From NCBI GenBank assembly GCA_918026815.1, contig CAKJVC010000072.1, positions 248,001 to 312,000 on the forward strand: a stretch of 64,000 bases of DNA. Reading direction: 5' to 3'. Both the position numbers and the translations under genes were made by a program. The notes under the pieces are model-generated. The model saw nothing but the letters and a program-made list of their open reading frames with translations. It did no database searches and had not been told where the DNA came from. The number at the start of each line of letters is the position of its first letter. Position 1 is the first letter of the stretch. The DNA is from Chalara sp. BL73. Its lineage: Eukaryota > Ascomycota > Leotiomycetes > Helotiales. Of this stretch, positions 36,172 through 47,829 are shown piece by piece.

Positions 36172-37750
36172 ATGGAGCACGGCAACTTTGAAGCAGTAAC
36201 TTCTACTTTTCTTTCATGGCTAGACACCAACGGGATCCGCATAAATCCGAAGATAGCCCTCAAAGACCTCCGAAAAGAAGGGCGTGGACGAGGAGTAGGT
36301 AAGTAACTGTTCATTCTCTTCCGTATCACCGCCCATAGCGATACACCGTTTACTGACAACATGCTAGTTTGCGTGTCCGACCTTGAAGAAGATGAAATAA
36401 TCTTCAGCATACCTCGAGATGCTGTGATCAACCTCAACACTACGATCCCTTTCATGCCAGATGGGCCTCTACGAGAGGCGATTACTGCGATGCCCACTTG
36501 GTTGGTAAGTATCAGTCCACCGCAGCCAACGCTTCAAGGTCTTAGACTGAGGGATCTTCTAGGCTCTAACCACTCTACTCATACTGGAATCATCTTATAA
36601 AAATAACTCGAAGTGGGCACCATACCTTGCAGTTCTCCCTCACCAGCTTGACAGTCTTGTCTTTTGGTCCGAGTCGCAACTTTCGGAGCTTCAAGCGAGC
36701 ACAGTTACACAGAAAATTGGGAAAGAGAGTGCTGAAAAGATGTTCTCTCAGCACGTTCTCCAACTTGGGCTACCCAGTTGTGATATCGAGCTTTTGCATC
36801 GAGTTGCCTCAGTCATTATGGCCTACGCTTTTGACATACCCGAAGAGAAGCTATTAAACACGACCAATTCCAATGGCAGTGCAGCAGATGGTGAAGAGGG
36901 AGATGATCTCATCTCAGACGATGGAGAGGACGAAAAGGCGATTCTCTCGATGATCCCATTGGCCGATATGCTGAATGCCGACGGTGATCGAAACAATGCC
37001 CGTCTATGCTGTGACCGTGAAGAGCTGGAAATGAGAACTATAAAGCCCATTAAACAGGGGGAAGAAATATTGAACGACTATGGCCAGTTACCAAGATCTG
37101 ACTTACTCAGGCGTTATGGCTATGTCACTGAGCAGTACTCGTCTTATGATGTTGCCGAGATCTCAACAGAACTTGTACGGTCAATAATTTGCGCTCCCGG
37201 AAAACTCACGCTCTCAAACAATTACACCCTTGAGCCACTGGATGAGGCACAATTGCGCAGACGCATTGGATTAGCGGAACGGGAGGGTGTCTATGAAGAG
37301 TCTTTTGATTTGGTTCACGCTGGGCCTGATGGCCCGAGTATCCCATATGAATTGCTGGCACTTGTCTATCTCCTCCTAGTTGATAACATGACTCTGGAGG
37401 CAATCTCAGGCTCTGAATCCTCAATGCCAAGTCGCTCAAAGATGTCGACGGAAGTAGTAGGCCAGCTTTTGGTTACATTATTTCAGCGACGAATAGCAGA
37501 ATATGCGACTTCACTTGATGACGATGAAATCCTCTTGAAGACTGGAGGACTGTCACCTCGCCTAGCTGCCGCAATTCAAGTTCGATTGGGGGAAAAGAAA
37601 GTGCTGTGTGTAGCGATCGAGGAGGCGAGCTCATATTCTTCCAGCAACAAACGAATGAGAGGAACTCAACATTCTGAAGCAGCAAATGAAATCAAAAAGA
37701 GAAAAATTATTGGCGAAACAAAGTCGTCAAAGAGAGGACGTCACAGATAA
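36172..37750 (+). CDS. RKM4: SET-domain lysine methyltransferase (Rkm4/SETD6-like)
   Basis: SAM-dependent protein lysine methyltransferase of the Rkm4/SETD6 group; yeast Rkm4 methylates ribosomal protein L42. Three exons (36172-36298, 36368-36504, 36563-37750) give 483 aa. The SET domain begins after the first exon (RGVVCVSDLEEDEIIFSIPRD) and is split by a helical insertion, as in this group; it closes with MIPLADMLNADGDRNNARL and the catalytic tail EEILNDYGQLPRSDLLRRYGYV with the conserved Asn-Tyr. The C-terminal half is the Rubisco LSMT-type substrate-binding domain. The end is basic (KKRKIIGETKSSKRGR), which looks like a nuclear localisation signal. An acidic insertion (EEGDDLISDDGEDEK) interrupts the SET region. 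The exact substrate is inferred, not shown. Confidence 0.85.
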
Positions 37751-38039
37751 GGTTCAACAACCTAGAAAATTTACGGCATTCTGTAAAGCATACCATATTT
37801 GTGAATGGGGGAGAATTCATTCTCCTTAGGTATGAAGGTACCCTAGAAATCTTGTTCTATTGGCCTTGCCGCTCCTGGAGCACTATTGTACACGAGATCT
37901 TTGCTGGCCGGAAATGCACGCTTCGCTTCCCTCTTCCCTTGTGCAACGCCTTGAAAAATCAGATGAGTAGCCACTCTCACAAAAGCTGTCAGAAGGCTGT
38001 GTTATATACATTGGGTGGTGCTGGTGATATGATGTGAGG

Positions 38040-39845
38040 TCAGGTAGGGGCTTGTGAGGGTGGCGCTGCTGCGATAGCCCGATTATTTGATGGACTGATT
38101 CCATTAGGTTTTGCTACAGAAGCAGACCGTTGGCTGTGTTGGGTTTGGCTGAAAGGTCTGTGATCATGTTAAATCAGTCTTGCTAGCAAGGGGGTGAAGG
38201 ATTGGAAGCATTCGCACTTACATTGAGGCTCGAAACCGAATGGCGTTGGTGTCGTATGGATCTCTTTCATAGATGTCCATCTCATCTTCGGAATCTTGAT
38301 CATACTTCCACCGATCTGATACGAGGGCATCTTCGCCGCCTCTGCTAGATGTCATATTCCTACGATCAATCCAGAGTCGATTTAGACGTCCTATTCGCTT
38401 GCGGTAGCCGGGCTGCCGACGAGTATCTTCATCAGAAAGAGAGCTATATTTGGTTACGATAAGCTCAGGTTTCTGTTGTATTGGCTGATTGCGATCAAAA
38501 GATTCTGATGTCTCAGAGGAAGGAGGTGTTATTAGGTAATGGTCGTTGTACTGTGCCGCTGCCTGACGGAAAGTTCCTGTTTCCTGTCCTTGCACTGGAG
38601 AGAGGGGACCCCGCGTCAGATCTACAAATGTTTCGTTCCATGTTCGGTGCTGCGATGTCTTTGCTTCAATCTCACGGCGGAGTATGTTCTCCTTCTCCTC
38701 AGCTAAATCGGATAACTGGACGAGATCAGCGTCCAGAGGACGGCCATCAGACCTTCCAGGCAAGCGTATTGGCTGATGTGGTATTTGAAAGTTGGAAGTT
38801 CTAGGTCTCTTCACAGGCTTCTGCAAGTTAGTATGGGTTAGGAAAACGCTCGGTATGCCACTTACCTTCTGGTTGATTAGATCCTCATCGTTGGTCTTGA
38901 TATTCAGCTTGATCTTTGTCTCCTTGAGTATCGCACGTTGCGTGAAGATGGTTCGTTCTACACTGAGCGCATCACGCTTGAGAACCTCTCTTTGATGGGT
39001 CATAACGACAAGCCCTCGTCCATCTTCAAGCTCTCTCCGCAACTTTTTGAGCCTATCCGTACTTTGCACATCACGAGCTCGGGTTTTGCGGGTTTGCCGA
39101 ACTTCACGATATCGGAAACAAACATATGGATCTCCGTCATCGATATCTTGCTGCGTCTCGTATTTTAGACTGGGCTGTGATTGCTGACGGGTTTTCCAGT
39201 GCTCATAAAAATCTTTGGCGAAACTGTGTAACTTATCCTCTATTTGATGACCAAGTGCTGACTTCATTGTTTCGAAAGACACCACCGTCTTATCTACAGA
39301 TGCAAAAGGAGCATTATTTGTGGCAATTTCCTCGAAGGCAGCCATAATCTTTTCGAAGGCATCTTCGGAACACCTCGAAGATGCGGGCTTCTTTTTATTG
39401 TATTCTTTGAGGAATACATCATCTTCTGTTGTCATATTATACTGACAACCAGTTGAATCTTCCACTGTTTGCGAGAAGCGAATATAAGAAGCAGGTTTGG
39501 AGAATTTTAGGGGGTATAGAGAATCATAGTTGATATCCGGGCTCTCATCAGCAGGTGGAGCTGGGATCTCGCCTTCCCTCTCTCCTGAAGAAGCGGCTGC
39601 TAAAGCGGCCTGGAGATGAATCTCTGACTCCTATATAAAATTGTCAGTAAATAATTTCCGGATTTGGTTATTCTGCCGGGCGGTCTGACCTCTGCTGCTT
39701 CCACACCACTAACAAGTTTGCTGGGTTGGTTATGAAGAGAATCATATTCTTCTGAATCGATCTCTTCTTCTCGTAGAATCTGTTGTCCCTGTGAACGCGA
39801 TAGCTTTTTGACACGAGCTATCCGCGTGGGCTGTTGGGAGCGCAT
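38040..39845 (-). CDS. EPL1: Enhancer of polycomb-like protein, NuA4 subunit
   Basis: Scaffold of the NuA4/piccolo histone acetyltransferase; in yeast it joins Esa1, Yng2 and Eaf6. Four exons (39845-39690, 39630-38866, 38820-38222, 38157-38040) give 545 aa. The EPcA core is clear: VKKLSRSQGQQILREEEIDSEEYDS-type start, then DVFLKEYNKKK, the helix with FEKIMAAFEE, and PYVCFRYREVRQTRKTRARD. The second intron is only 45 nt and in frame, so it could be missed by ORF prediction; its removal gives INQKKPVKRPRTSN. The last exon (118 nt) adds a short Gln/Ser/Ala-rich tail after NAIRFRAS. The gene is convergent with RKM4. Confidence 0.92.
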
Positions 39846-42007
39846 CGTGATTTTGGTTCGCGGTAGTGCGACGAGGCAGATGAGTCAATTTTTGCCCTTT
39901 CGACACGTAAAAAAATGGGCGAGCGAAGAACATGATCTTTTTAGTTCAAATTCACCATTTCTAAGATGAATAAACGTTGCGTTGTCGATCTTTTGATGTT
40001 TTAATTTCAAGCTGAGATGGCAGGTCGTCGGTGGAAAATTTCGTTGGACGCCGACATTTTTGGTGATCGTGCCTCGCTGCAGTTGCCTTGATGACATGGG
40101 CTTGGCTCCACATGCGTCCACAGCCCACAACAATGCCTTAAAAGTAAGGCTGTAGTAACCACTGGAAGATCAGCTTGGTGCCAAATCTGCAGCAATTATT
40201 TTTTTGCTCAGCACTATTTACCTATTTGATTTCTTGGTTCAAAAGTTCTTGCGACACCATTTCTCCGTATCTGTTATATCTGTGGATTTATGATGTCATT
40301 AACTTCCCCTTCCGCTTCCGAGCTCGGATGGTCTGCAGTATGGTTAGCTTCCTTACAGTAATACAACCACAAGCTGGATTAACCTGCCCACTGGTCCTAG
40401 GCTCTCTCGATACTCACATATAATGTAGGTTAATCACTCTACATCTAAAATAGAGCACAATGTCTCGCTAAGGCTGGGCTTGTATGCAGTATTATGGCCC
40501 TCAAGTAATCATATCAAATGTGCTCAAGCTTTCGGCACTTGTTGACTCACTAAGCTTTGCGGGCAGCTTGACTACGGTTAGAGCATATCAACATCAACAG
40601 ATAGTGCTTAAGAAAAGATAGCGCAAGTGTTTAAGCTTAGTGCTGAACCCAAACTATGCAGCAACTTACAGAACACTCTGCAGAGGTATATACATAATGA
40701 TCATTGACTTCAAGCTGCATAGAGTTCCAAATTTATGGCACTGCCACGATTGCCACTCTCCATCCTTTGTAGAGGATTGTATTATACTTAGGCTGATAGA
40801 TTTATCTTAATCAGAACCTTGAATACGCCTTAGAAATGAGCCGACGCCATATATGCTATAAAAACAAATCCAATCTTGGCATTTGGATCATGCCACTAAT
40901 AGATGTATCGTGAGCCCTATGTCCGATGCTAAATACGAAAAAAATGTACGCGCACATGCTACAAGGGAGGGTATAAAGAGCATGGCAAGGATACATAGCG
41001 GACGGAAACTCTGCAGTGGTACGGACATGTGATAGAACATGACTTGAACCAGTCCAACTGTGAAACCAAGGCAAAGAGGAACGATTCCAAGTCGACCCCA
41101 AGAAATTTTCACTAAGAGCCACCATTCTCAATTAGAGCTTGTACGGGTGGCGAACAATATCCAGGAAGTGCCCAGCCTGAAGCCAGAGACATCCATGGTG
41201 TTTCTGCCGAGAATAAGTTGGAGACTTCCAAAGTCCGGCCGCACAGAGCTAAAAAGGCTGCAATCAAGAAACATACCTACTATAGTAGAGTTCTGTTCGC
41301 AGACCTGAAAATCACCTCATCGCTCTCGCAATGGCAGATGAGAAGAGCAAGTCAACCTAGTCCTAGTGAGCTATACACAGAATGGTGCCCTACTCCACTA
41401 TATGTATCCTGAAACTAGCTCCCCGGGAATTTTAACTGACCTGATTAAAACATGGCTGGCTGGCTGTCAATATACTATCAGGTAGCTACAGAGGAAGCTG
41501 CTGGAAGCTGCTGACCTTTCGTCGCCACCGTTTCGATTTTCCGGCCCGCACATAATTGTTACTTGGTATAAAGGAACATAGGTTTGACGAGCTCTAGGGT
41601 GAGCGGAAGAGAGGTAGTCTTTTTGAAGCTGGGCTCCAAGTACATGCAAGTCTGGACTTCAAAGTAATGGACCGCGCTGCTAGTAAGCGGTTATCGTTAT
41701 AGTTTGCATATCTTGCCTTCTGCTCATTGGTCCTTACGTTGGCTGCGCTATAGACATAAAGGCGTTGACACTGGACCTATGACCATATATCTTTGATAGT
41801 AGTAAGTTGAAATTCAATGAATGTGGAGTGATGAAGCTAGAGAACTTGATGACTATCCTGAGCGGGTCCCACTTTTCAGAAGGCTCATGTGGCTTGGCTC
41901 CGATATTCCCCCCTTCCAGCCACACCTCGTGAATTTCCCCATCGACCTCCTCCTACTAGACCCCTCATTGTAAACACAGCAGCCACTCCAGCGAGCGCAA
42001 ATTCAAG
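39846..42007. other. Gene-poor gap EPL1-CNB1
   Basis: This 2.16-kb AT-rich stretch has no confident gene. On the minus strand near 40888-41112 a short ORF translates into two hydrophobic stretches that could be membrane segments, but I could not build exons around it. The CNB1 promoter lies at the right end and the EPL1 promoter at the left. No repeats stand out. Confidence 0.5.
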
Positions 42008-42764
42008 ATGGGAAATACAAGCAGCGCAGTGTTGGAAAACATTGTGCAAGGGTCAAATTGTAGGCAAATTGCAGATTCACGGCGCTCTAGCGCAAAATGC
42101 TGACATGGCTACTTAGTTGACAGAGATGAGGTTGACCGTTTAAGAAAACGCTTTATGAAGCTGGATAAGGTACGAGCTGAGCAGTACACGCGAGACTCAG
42201 TTCAACGAGATGCTTATCAGCCGTGTCAAGGATAACTCGGGCACGATCGAGCGCGAAGAATTCCTCAGCCTCCCACAGATCTCCTCAAATCCCCTTGCAA
42301 CCAGGTTAGACCTTCACCCACACCAGCCAAACCGGCAAACAAACTGCTGACACAGGCCACAGAATGATTGCAATCTTCGACGAAGATGGCGGAGGAGATG
42401 TGGATTTCCAGGAATTCGTGTCAGGGCTGAGCGCATTTTCCAGCAAGGGCAACAAGGAGCAGAAGCTGCAATTCGCATTCAAAGTCTACGATATCGATCG
42501 CGACGGGTATATCAGCAACGGCGAGCTGTTTATCGTGCTCAAAATGATGGTGGGGAGTAATTTGAAAGATCAGCAGCTACAGCAGATTGTAGACAAGACA
42601 ATTATGGAGGCAGACCTGGATCGCGATGGCAAGATCAGCTTTGAGGAGTTCACAAAGATGGTAGAGAATACGGATGTCAGTATGAGCATGACTTTAGGTA
42701 AGTGATTCTTCTTTGTGTTATTATCGTCAGGATTGCTAATGGATCCAAAATAGATCAATTCTAG
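42008..42764 (+). CDS. CNB1: Calcineurin regulatory subunit B
   Basis: Calcium-binding regulatory subunit of the Ser/Thr phosphatase calcineurin. Five exons (42008-42059, 42117-42169, 42231-42304, 42363-42697, 42754-42764) give 174 aa, nearly identical to fungal calcineurin B as I know it. Gly2 in MGNTSS is the N-myristoylation site. Four EF-hands are visible, with loops at [36 protein letters not shown] and [12 protein letters not shown]. The segment [19 protein letters not shown] lies between hands 3 and 4 and contacts the catalytic subunit and inhibitor-immunophilin complexes. The last exon is only 11 nt (DQF and stop). The catalytic subunit gene is not in the window. Confidence 0.96.
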
Positions 42765-43635
42765 CTGGTTTTACAGGAGGCTTGAGACGGACACCCATGA
42801 TTCCATGCCCTTTTTCTATCTGGTATGGGCACCAGCTAGAAAAGCTGCTAATAGATCCAGTGTTGCGTATAGCGGAACTATCAAGGAATGAGTGGCTGCC
42901 AGACATCCGCGGATAGTGACGTGATGATATGAGACAATATAAGGCAGTATTGCCCTTCTTGACTTGGTGAGGCGGCTTTTGTCCCGAGTTTACCTTGTTG
43001 TATCCGATCTCGTCCTCCCGACCAGCATGAACTTCGAAAATTCATTCTCCTCTGTTAGCTGGGTAGCCAAGGCCAGAGTTATGCTGCAATTTGCTTTTCA
43101 CTTCGCGCATTGCTCTCTCTGGCTTAGCATGAACAGTTTCGCCGCCACCTCAACTTTTCTCAACTCCACACATTCCAGGTTTAGGCCCTTCCCCCAATCT
43201 TCCAGGAAGCCTCATGCAAAACGTTGCTGAATAACTGATAGGCATCCATCCCAAATCTAGCACGTTTCATCCTAGACGTATGTTTGTTAAGTAGGGTTCC
43301 AATCAAATTTATCACCTAGTCTCAGCCAAATCCCTTTATACACCGTGTTTGCCTCCAAGTACTGTATATGAAAATATTGTGTGACCAATAGCAAACACCC
43401 GAATGTCGCCCAGCCATTGATTCTATACTAGGCAGCTTTTCCCAAATTTATGCTATAGCTGACGTATACAACTGACTGGCGCTTGAGGGGCCGGCCATTT
43501 TCACCTGTATGGATTCGTGGATTTCTAGCTGTGGATAAGGCATGTTCCAAGGTCCAGTTAAGGCTTTAACAATGACGACAGATCTCGTACTCTGTCGCGA
43601 AGCCTTTCTGGGAGCACCATGGAGTTACATCTTGA
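42765..43635. other. Intergenic region right of CNB1
   Basis: This 871-base stretch follows CNB1. Short ORFs show no motifs; I see no gene, RNA or repeat in it. Confidence 0.5.
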
Positions 43636-44369
43636 TCATGCGATTCTTAAGACGGCAGAGAAGTTAAACACCTTGAAACATTTAAGGAGAGCGGAGATTT
43701 GTTTCATGACCCAGTAATGATCATAGAGCCAAAGCTTAGGCCACCTAAACCCTATTTTAGGGACACACGTGTGGCATGTGGAGATGAAAGAGTTAGCTTC
43801 GTTCTTAGCTTCTTCCAGAAGACGGAATTGGATTCGCTGTTGGACTCTGCAGGGTAGTTTGAAGATCCTGCTCTCGTGTACGAAATGAGCGGTGGTTTCT
43901 AACACTATTTGGTTTCTCCGTCTTTTTTCATTCCATGTGATGACGAGACACGGAACGCGATACTTTATCATGAGGATCTTTTCAGGCAAAGCTTGCGAGT
44001 CATTGCGAAAGGGATCAGCATAGCTCGGGTCGGATGACGTTGACTTATACCTTTGCAGCGTCTGTTGGGCAGCGTAATACTTATAATATGCAAGATTCAA
44101 CGGCCAGACAGGCAACTAGGAAGTATACTGACAGCCTCGAGAAGTATTGCCACAATATAGGAGCGTTCGCGTGGTTGCTCAAGGTCCTTCCTGGGAGAAT
44201 GTCAATTCTGCACCGAAGATGGGTACCATTGCCGAGTGTTACGGAGCTTCAGGTATATCAGCCTCACTGAGGCTGATATACTTACGTTGTGCACCAGGTT
44301 TATTTGCATGGGGCTTTTTGGGACCTGCGGTTCGGCTATATTACCTAATGTTGCGAATTTGTCTACCAT
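43636..44369 (-). CDS. Doubtful lineage-specific protein
   Basis: I do not recognise this. The minus strand has an open stretch of about 160 codons (44115-43636) without an ATG at its left border but with a TAG acceptor just upstream (CCTAG). An ATG at 44369 opens a short exon that meets a GTAAGT donor at 44285; joining it to 44115 keeps the frame and gives about 188 aa. The product has several Cys and aromatic residues toward the end (STCHTCVPKIGFRWPKLWLYDHYW) but no signal peptide or known domain. A stop-free run this long can arise by chance in a gap of this size, so this is a candidate only. A 29-bp palindrome lies inside the proposed intron. Confidence 0.25.
44253..44281. repeat. Near-perfect 29-bp palindrome
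   Basis: Two 14-base arms (44253-44266 and 44268-44281) are exact reverse complements separated by one base. On the minus strand the palindrome starts four bases inside a GTAAGT sequence, so it would fold into a hairpin at a possible 5' splice site. It could instead be a protein-binding site or an arm of a decayed inverted repeat. Confidence 0.85.
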
Positions 44370-45280
44370 GTCTTAATATGACCGAATTTATATTGCTGAG
44401 ACACAGAAGGACGGGCTAGGAGATTTGCTTTGTCGCATCCCATTACCTCTGCACGCTGTATTCGTGACCAGAAAAGCTAGTCGATTGGCTGGCATCATGG
44501 CATTCGCAGGAATCAGCATGGCTTTTTTCTTACGCCCAAAATCCAACGCCAAGGATGACAAAGTGTGCTTCTACGCCAAGTGTGCTTAGTGAAAATTGCC
44601 CGCTAAAGCGCATATGTGAAATGAAGTCGCCGGTACTTGCAAGTTTCGCCAGGGACTTTACAGTAGGTCGATTGGTCAAAAGGCAACACGCCGCGGGGAA
44701 CGTGGCCCGAGGCAAGTTTTGGGGCATCGGGAGCTGAAGGAAAGCATCTGTGTTGATATGGCCAGGGAGTGAAGAGACTTTTTGTTTTTTTGTCACTTAC
44801 ATGACGGCCAAATACCAAGTTTTTTTTTATTTCCAAGGAAAAGCAAATCCGTCAGGTATGGTGAAAACAACTTTTCAGCAGCAGTGGCATTTCCGGGGCT
44901 GGGCATCCAAGAGGTTTCCGAGGCCTTGTGTAGATCATTTCGAACCATGTCTTGCAGCTGAAGATGCTCGACAGGGGGCAGAGCCAGGGGACCAAACAAG
45001 GGCTCGGAATTCTTGTAAATTAGGTCGAAACAGGGGATTCCTTTGACGACATGAATGACATGGAACATGGTTTGAAGAAGAGGCACCACAAAGCCCCCCG
45101 TGGCAGCATTTAGGCTTTGGCCTAAAGCCCAAAGTGCCCCCGATTCGAATTGGGCACAGCCAGTTCCAGCATTGCATGACTCTCTACAGGGGATATCCTC
45201 CCTGTACAGCATTCAGAAGAATCCCTAGAAGCCTGCCAGAAATGCCCGACAGGCCCCCTGGACCACTGGGAAACGCTTGA

Positions 45281-45319
45281 GGAAGAAGAAGAAGAAAAAG
45301 AAGAAAGAAGAAGAAGAAG
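45281..45319. repeat. GAA-rich microsatellite
   Basis: Imperfect run of GAA/AAG units over about 39 bases in a gene-poor gap. Confidence 0.85.
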
Positions 45320-46909
45320 CTGTCGCGTAGCAAAGAGGAAGATTGATAGACGCGTCGGCAACAACTGATGCTCGAGTGTTGTCGATCAGCTCTCGAATAA
45401 GACATTTTCAAAAAAGGGCCGCTCTGCAGCCGACAATTGACTTCGAGACAAACACCCAAATAAAAAGGGTTGGCGGACGAAGCGCAAATGCTAGACTTCG
45501 GTGTCAAAAAGAGGATAGAGGTATCGTCTTCCCCCTGCTCATTTGCTTTTTTAGCCTTCCCCAACTCCTTTACCATAGACTTCACTTTCCGATGCCCTTT
45601 ATTTTTCTTGCCAGGTCCCGTTTGATGAGCCGAAGCAGAAACTCGGAAAAGCCACAGCCTTCAAAAGGTTGGGCTGGTTTCTAAAGAACGAATATCCGAG
45701 CATGCAGCCGTCGTAGAAATCTGTTTTCGGGGAAGAGGTGTTTTTTTTTTTGGGTTGTTCTTGTTTCTTCTCCCCCTCCACCCCAGGTCTTGCGTGTTTC
45801 CCTTCTCTTAAGCACGACTAATTTCTAAACACGGGGAACTCAAAAGTCAGATCTCACATTCCAAGCATCTCGACAAGCATCGCCTTATCCGGCGATCTCC
45901 TTCGTTAGCGCGCCGCCAGGATCGCCTCCTATATTTCGCAGCATGGGTCTAATATTGGGAGCTTGATCGATTCATCCTTACTTGTAGAAGCCATAGTCCC
46001 TTAATGGACTTCGTATGCGATTTCGTCCACTGATATATAGCTACTGCGCCTTTTGCACTAGGCACTAAATTCTGTCGAATAGTGTTCATCAATTACGATT
46101 TCAGAATCACAACTAGGACAGCAGCAGCAACTTTCACATTCCAGAAGCCCCTCTTGCGAAATCTCGACCACAATATCAGACCAATTGAGCCCTGACTTGG
46201 AGATATTTGCTTAAATTGGATTGATCGCCAGCTGTATCGTCTTCGGAGCGCACTAGACAGCATTGCCGAGTCGTCTTGGAGACTACTTGGTGCACATCAC
46301 CACTTCCTGTTCGCTGGTGAAGAATAAGATGAAGCCGAACCCCGAAACTTATAGCTTCAAATAAATCAAGTTGTACCTGACAGTAGTACTTGAGTAGCTG
46401 CAGCAGAGCCCACAATTCAACAGTAATCCAGACATTTCCCGCCTTCGATTCGCCGTCCCCAGCTCATCGATCCTTCTTTGCGCCACAGCTTGTTGGTTTA
46501 CTTTGGGCACCACACAGCAATAGGCCAAGACCCGGATCTTGCTGCTCCTTCTGTTGCATGATTGACTAAAGTATCGCACGTCCCTTCTTGAGTATACAAG
46601 ACCCCCGCGCTTGGAACTTCAAAGTTGTCGTTGATGTCGAAACATAGTTTGGTCTAACACAATTGCGCAATCTTTGTTGTCTTCTCGCCTCAGTCTTTGC
46701 TTTGCTGATTAAAGGATTTCCGAAAATTGCCTGTACTTTATACTGCCTCACTGTTTCGACGGTACGTGCCCCCCAAACCACTATTGCCGGCGCGTGATCA
46801 CAAATGTTGACTTTTCATCTCATAAGGTTATAGCTTGGCTCTGTGTGGAGTTGGATCTGTCCTGGCAATTTTCCGCACCTCAGCTTCTCCCCCCGCCAGC
46901 CCTCCTAGT

Positions 46910-46925
46910 AAAAAAAAAAAAAAAA
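46910..46925. repeat. Poly-A tract (A16)
   Basis: Sixteen consecutive A bases in the gap upstream of 47830; prone to length errors and likely nucleosome-depleted. Confidence 0.85.
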
Positions 46926-47829
46926 GCACCGGTCACTTCTTGTTCTCTGCGTTGGAGGTGGTCGTTTCTCCATTGATTGAGAGGATCATCTTCCGAAACC
47001 ACTATTAGAAACTGTCGTATGCTTCTAGAAGGGCTGTCTTGAACGTGCACCTAGCCTGGAAGCCTTTAATTTAGAGCTGCTTTAGAACATCGGCCACATT
47101 CGTCACGGATCCACGGCAGGCCAAAGGCTATAGAAGCAGGCCTCGCCCTTGATGAACTGTACTGTATATGCACTATTCTAAGCACCTTTGATACCCAACC
47201 ATAATAGTGTGAGCTGCCTCATACTGTAACTCTCAAAGGGCAACAGATCGATCGCAAGGGGCTTGCCTGTTGCAGCATCAAGGATAGACCCAGCAGCCGT
47301 TGACGACGAATTGGCGACAACTCATTGGACCAATACAAAGGTTTTTGCGCAGATTATCTATCCTCCACGAAACTGTAGTTCATCCTTCCATAATACCAGC
47401 GAAGCATACCGCGCCGAAAATCGCCATTATCAGGTCCTTCGCGCTGCTGTCACTGAAGTCGCATCTCGACTTATATAACTCTCGCTCTCTAGCTAACTCG
47501 GCGCATTGTGAACGCCTGAACGAAACGCGTTTCCCTTGGAAGGAAGGACCGAAGAGAGGAAAGAGTGACAATTTTGTTGAGGCCCATTGAATCTCTGCGC
47601 AACTGGCCGGCAGTTGTTCTTTGATCAAGGCTACTTTTTCACCAAATATTTGTGAGAGGGGGTTAAGGAGCGCGTGGAATTTGTGTGGCCCCAAGCGGAC
47701 AGGAATTGAAGGGGTGGGCTTGACGAAGTCAACAAGCTGGCACTCACTTATCCGACACGAGCCCCTTCACTGGCGGCACCTCGACGAGATCCCTTATTTT
47801 CAGGCCCTTCGGCATCTTTCGAACGTGGC

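Larger units (their letters stand above)
44370..47829. other. Gene-poor gap with low-complexity tracts
   Basis: This 3.5-kb stretch has no gene I can support. It holds a GAA-rich microsatellite (45281-45319), a T11 run (45741-45751), an A16 run (46910-46925) and several pyrimidine-rich patches. The right half may be a long promoter and 5' leader of the gene starting at 47830, a pattern common for developmentally regulated fungal genes, but there are no transcript data. The ORF at 44793-45212 (minus) was judged random. Confidence 0.5.

Noticed and set aside
44793..45212. 139-aa ORF on the minus strand
   Set aside because: No ATG-anchored context, no splice partners and no recognisable motif; overlapping frames are equally open.
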